A stretch of DNA of 64,000 bases from Planctomycetota bacterium (GTDB taxonomy: Bacteria > Planctomycetota > UBA1135 > GCA-002686595): the NCBI GenBank assembly GCA_029250885.1, contig JAQXEK010000014.1, positions 1-64,000 of the forward strand, read 5' to 3'. The position numbers were made by a program, and so were the translations under genes. Each line of letters starts with the position of its first letter. Position 1 is the stretch's first letter. Of the stretch, positions 61,769 to 64,000 are shown piece by piece. The notes beneath the pieces were generated by a model. That model was not told where the DNA came from. It did no database searches and saw only the letters and a list, made by a program, of their open reading frames with translations.

Positions 61769-62668
61769 TCAACCCAGGCCGAGTAGGAACGGCCAGGTCA
61801 GGAGAGCTACCGGTATGGTAAACAGCAAGCTGTCGACTAGGTCTAAAACACCGCCAGAAGGTCCAAACCAAGTTCCGGAATCCTTAACCCCCGAGCGGCG
61901 CTTAATCCAGCTCTCGAACAGGTCTCCGGCCTGGGCAGCTAGGTTGATCACGGCTCCAAACGCCGCTCCGGCCCAAAGCGGGTCGTAATCCGGTACGAGC
62001 CAGCCAGCCTGCACCATCAACACCGCGGTGCCCATACTGACGAGCAACGACGCGTTACAACCCGCTGTGGTCTTGCCCGGACTGATCTTCTTAAATGGGT
62101 GACTCTTCCCGATGGCGCTGCCGACGTAGTAGCCCGCGATGTCGCCGATCTTCGAGAGCACCAACAGGCAGACGAAGCTCGACTGCCCCATTCCCTGGAC
62201 TCCCCGGGCGTCCCAGAGCACGTGCATCACACCAAAGGCGTAGCCGACCCAGAGCGAGAGCCCACCGGCGGCCACCATGCGAAGAGACAAGCTAAAGGGT
62301 GACGCGCCCCGGGGGATCAGCGTGAGGAGCGCCGGAACAATCAGCAGGATCAGGGCGAAGTAGGGCGTGAAGTTCTTGGCCACTGGCGTGGCGAGAAACT
62401 CGGGCAGGAGACCGCCGGACTCGAAGGAGACCAGCAGCGAGATCAGGCCTGCGGCGAGCAGTGGCGTCGCGATGCGGAAGGTGCGCAGGGCCCCCATGGT
62501 GGTGAGCTCGTAGCAGCCAAGCAGACCAAGGACGCCCGCGATTGCCGCTAAGGGTGCGCCGGATTCCGACTTGCCCGTTGCCCAAAGGGCTAAGGCTAGG
62601 GCGATGGCCAGGCCGCTGCCCCAAATTGTGCGGCGGATGATCTTGGCCTTCTTCGTCGTGGCAGTCAT
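61769..62668 (-). CDS. cdsA: Phosphatidate cytidylyltransferase (CdsA) with altered signature
   Basis: The ATG at 62668 gives 299 residues with about eight membrane spans. The C-terminal signature region is SWIKRRSGVKDSGTWFGPSG followed by GVLDLVDSLLF. The canonical signature is S-x-x-KR-x4-KD-x-x-x-x-x-P-x-HGG-x-x-DR-x-D. Here the His is Ser271 and the Arg is Leu277, while the two Asp (276, 279) and the KR/KD pairs stay. It would make CDP-diacylglycerol for phospholipid synthesis. The neighbour uppS in order uppS-cdsA is standard and supports the call; the substitutions leave activity slightly uncertain. Confidence 0.85.
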   Translation of the reverse strand: MTATTKKAKIIRRTIWGSGLAIALALALWATGKSESGAPLAAIAGVLGLLGCYELTTMGALRTFRIATPLLAAGLISLLVSFESGGLLPEFLATPVAKNFTPYFALILLIVPALLTLIPRGASPFSLSLRMVAAGGLSLWVGYAFGVMHVLWDARGVQGMGQSSFVCLLVLSKIGDIAGYYVGSAIGKSHPFKKISPGKTTAGCNASLLVSMGTAVLMVQAGWLVPDYDPLWAGAAFGAVINLAAQAGDLFESWIKRRSGVKDSGTWFGPSGGVLDLVDSLLFTIPVALLTWPFLLGLG

Positions 62669-62682
62669 AGGTTGTTCGTGGC

Positions 62683-63465
62683 TTAGCGTCCTTGGGTCGG
62701 AGCGGGAGTCTCGGGCGCGACGTCCGAGACGAGTCCGCCGAACTTGCGCGTGCGGCCGCCATAGTTGTCGAGAGCCACGTGCAGGGCGTCCTCGCGGAAC
62801 TCCGGCCAGCCCATGGCCGCGACAAAGAACTCGGCGTAGGAGATCTGCCACAGCAGGAAGTTCGACAGGCGCATCTCGCCCGCGGTGCGGATCAGAAGAT
62901 CCGGGTCCGGCGTCGACGGATCGTACAGATACTCGCGCAGGGTCTCGTCGTGGATGGCACTGGGCTCGAGCTTACCAGCCTGGACGTCCTCGGCCATAGC
63001 GCGCGCGGCGTCGGCCAGCTCGGAGCGGCTGCCATAGGAGAGGGCCAAGCGTAGCACCATGCCGTCGTGGTCCTTGGTCATCGCCTCGGTCTCCCGCAGC
63101 TCTTTCAAGGACTCGGCCGGCAGGTCGTCCAAGCGGCCGATGCAGTGCAGGCGGATGTTGTTCTCCATCAAGGTCGGACGCTCGTCGACCAAGAAGCTAC
63201 GCAGCAGCTTCATCAGGAAGTTGATCTCGGCCTTTGGGCGCTTCCAGTTCTCGACAGAGAAGGCGTAAAGTGTAAGGCTCTGGACCCCCAAGCGCGCGCA
63301 CTCGGTGGTGATCGCACGCACGGAGTTGACGCCCTCTTGGTGGCCGCGAACGCGCTTCCAACCCCGGGACTTCGCCCAGCGCCCATTGCCATCCATAATG
63401 ATCGCAATGTGGTCGGGAAACTCAGCTCCAAAGCTGGACCTAGATCTCGGGGTGGCGCTTGCCAA
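62683..63465 (-). CDS. uppS: Undecaprenyl diphosphate synthase
   Basis: This 260-residue cis-prenyltransferase makes undecaprenyl diphosphate, the carrier for peptidoglycan and LPS sugars. Family blocks are FPDHIAIIMDGNGRWAKSRG (catalytic Asp), RVRGHQEGVNSVRAITTECA, LTLYAFSVENWKRPKAEI, and DLLIRTAGEMRLSNFLLWQI with YAEFFVAAMGWPEF. The usual Gly-Gly-E/Q in the last region is GEM here, a mild difference. It starts 1 base after the purA stop and is followed by cdsA 14 bases later, the common uppS-cdsA order. Confidence 0.95.
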   Translation of the reverse strand: MASATPRSRSSFGAEFPDHIAIIMDGNGRWAKSRGWKRVRGHQEGVNSVRAITTECARLGVQSLTLYAFSVENWKRPKAEINFLMKLLRSFLVDERPTLMENNIRLHCIGRLDDLPAESLKELRETEAMTKDHDGMVLRLALSYGSRSELADAARAMAEDVQAGKLEPSAIHDETLREYLYDPSTPDPDLLIRTAGEMRLSNFLLWQISYAEFFVAAMGWPEFREDALHVALDNYGGRTRKFGGLVSDVAPETPAPTQGR

Positions 63466-63466
63466 C

Positions 63467-64000
63467 CTAGGCCTCGAGTCCCCGGGGAATGATCTGGTCG
63501 CGCTCGGGCCCCACGGACAGCATCACGATCGGCGTGCCGACGAGGGCCTCAAGGCGCTCCACATAAGCCTGGGCCTTGGCGGGTAGGTCGTCCCACTTGC
63601 GCACGGCGGTGATGTCCTCGTCCCAACCCTCGTGGTCCTCGTAGTTGACCTCGATGTCCTCAAGGTCAACGAGTCCAGCGGGATAACCTTCGAGCTTCTG
63701 GCCGCCGGCAGAGTAGCCGATGCCGATGCGCAGGGTGTCGAACGCGCTGAGCACGTCCAGGTTGGTGACGATGAGTCCCGTAGCACCGTTGATGTCGCAA
63801 GTGAACTGCGTGGCGATGGCGTCAAACCAACCGCAGCGGCGCGGGCGGCCAGTGGTCGCGCCGTATTCGTTGCCCTCGTCCCGAAGCTTTTGGCCTTGGT
63901 CTCCGTGGTCTTCGGTCGGGAAGGGGCCCTCGCCCACGCGGGTGCAGTAGGCCTTCGCGATGCCGTAGGCTCCGCCGATCTGGTTGGCGGGGAAGCCCGC
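63467..64000 (-). CDS. purA: Adenylosuccinate synthetase, C-terminal part
   Basis: This coding frame runs off the right edge; 178 codons including the stop are present. GIAKAYCTRVGEGPFPTE, EYGATTGRPRRCGWFDAIAT and IVTNLDVLSAFDTLRIGIGY are strong PurA signatures. The end, VGTPIVMLSVGPERDQII, is the GTP-contact C-terminus. PurA joins IMP and aspartate with GTP to start AMP synthesis. It probably heads the purA-uppS-cdsA transcript. The last part is complete; the active-site N-terminus is outside the window. Confidence 0.94.
   Translation of the reverse strand, partial: AGFPANQIGGAYGIAKAYCTRVGEGPFPTEDHGDQGQKLRDEGNEYGATTGRPRRCGWFDAIATQFTCDINGATGLIVTNLDVLSAFDTLRIGIGYSAGGQKLEGYPAGLVDLEDIEVNYEDHEGWDEDITAVRKWDDLPAKAQAYVERLEALVGTPIVMLSVGPERDQIIPRGLEA

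Noticed and set aside
1-64000. CRISPR array, insertion sequence, prophage or integron
   Set aside because: I saw no regularly spaced repeats, transposase or integrase motifs, or terminal inverted repeats with flanking duplications.

Overview
The window is GC-rich, densely coded DNA from a Gram-negative, LPS-making bacterium. Evidence for an outer membrane is LpxK, a lipid A acyltransferase, KdsA and a family 9 glycosyltransferase. The gene mix also includes ferredoxin-linked KorAB, an aldehyde ferredoxin oxidoreductase, sulfatase-like enzymes, an FGE-fold secreted protein, carboxypeptidase-regulatory repeats and a TMTC-like TPR membrane protein. This would suit Planctomycetota or a neighbouring deep lineage, but no rRNA or tRNA gene is present to settle it. 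I saw no insertion sequence, prophage or CRISPR array; the window looks like ordinary chromosome.

Layout. 1-7.3 kb: a cut secreted protein, a GT-C glycosyltransferase, a TrmL-RlmD-YqgE operon, a Y-family polymerase with an unusual active site, and an ArsC-like reductase. 7.8-12.9 kb: a tightly coupled minus-strand operon, omega subunit - two sulfatase-like lipoproteins - LpxK - lipid A acyltransferase. 13.3-18.7 kb: korA-korB-unknown gene facing an adrenodoxin-type ferredoxin:NADP reductase. 19.3-31 kb: HAD phosphatase, M28 peptidase, GT9, polyprenol-phosphate mannosyltransferase, an exported triple zinc-ribbon protein, an aldehyde ferredoxin oxidoreductase fused to a MoaD-like tail, transketolase and a TVP38-type membrane protein. 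31-35 kb: a TMTC-like protein and a TetR regulator. 35.5-41.3 kb: a five-gene propionyl-CoA to succinyl-CoA operon. 41.5-56.5 kb: a large repeat protein, RluD, an FGE-fold protein, ValS, a sugar-nucleotide-reductase-like protein, a second GT-C enzyme, a lipid kinase, KdsA and a NifU-like scaffold. 57.4-64 kb: a FliA/WhiG-type sigma factor, PhoH-PgpH-YbeY, then PurA-UppS-CdsA.

The most striking region is 56.5-57.3 kb. I read a c-di-GMP-I (GEMM-I) riboswitch aptamer on the plus strand. It is followed by about 610 bases of heavily self-complementary sequence with no convincing ORF, and ends in a textbook intrinsic terminator. The next gene is on the opposite strand, so the riboswitch seems to sit on a structured non-coding transcript rather than in front of a protein gene. 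It lies tail-to-tail with a motility/development-type sigma factor gene. This is my main candidate for something undescribed.

All functional calls come from reading motifs in the translated sequence. No database search was run, and start codons other than clear ATG/RBS cases are provisional.
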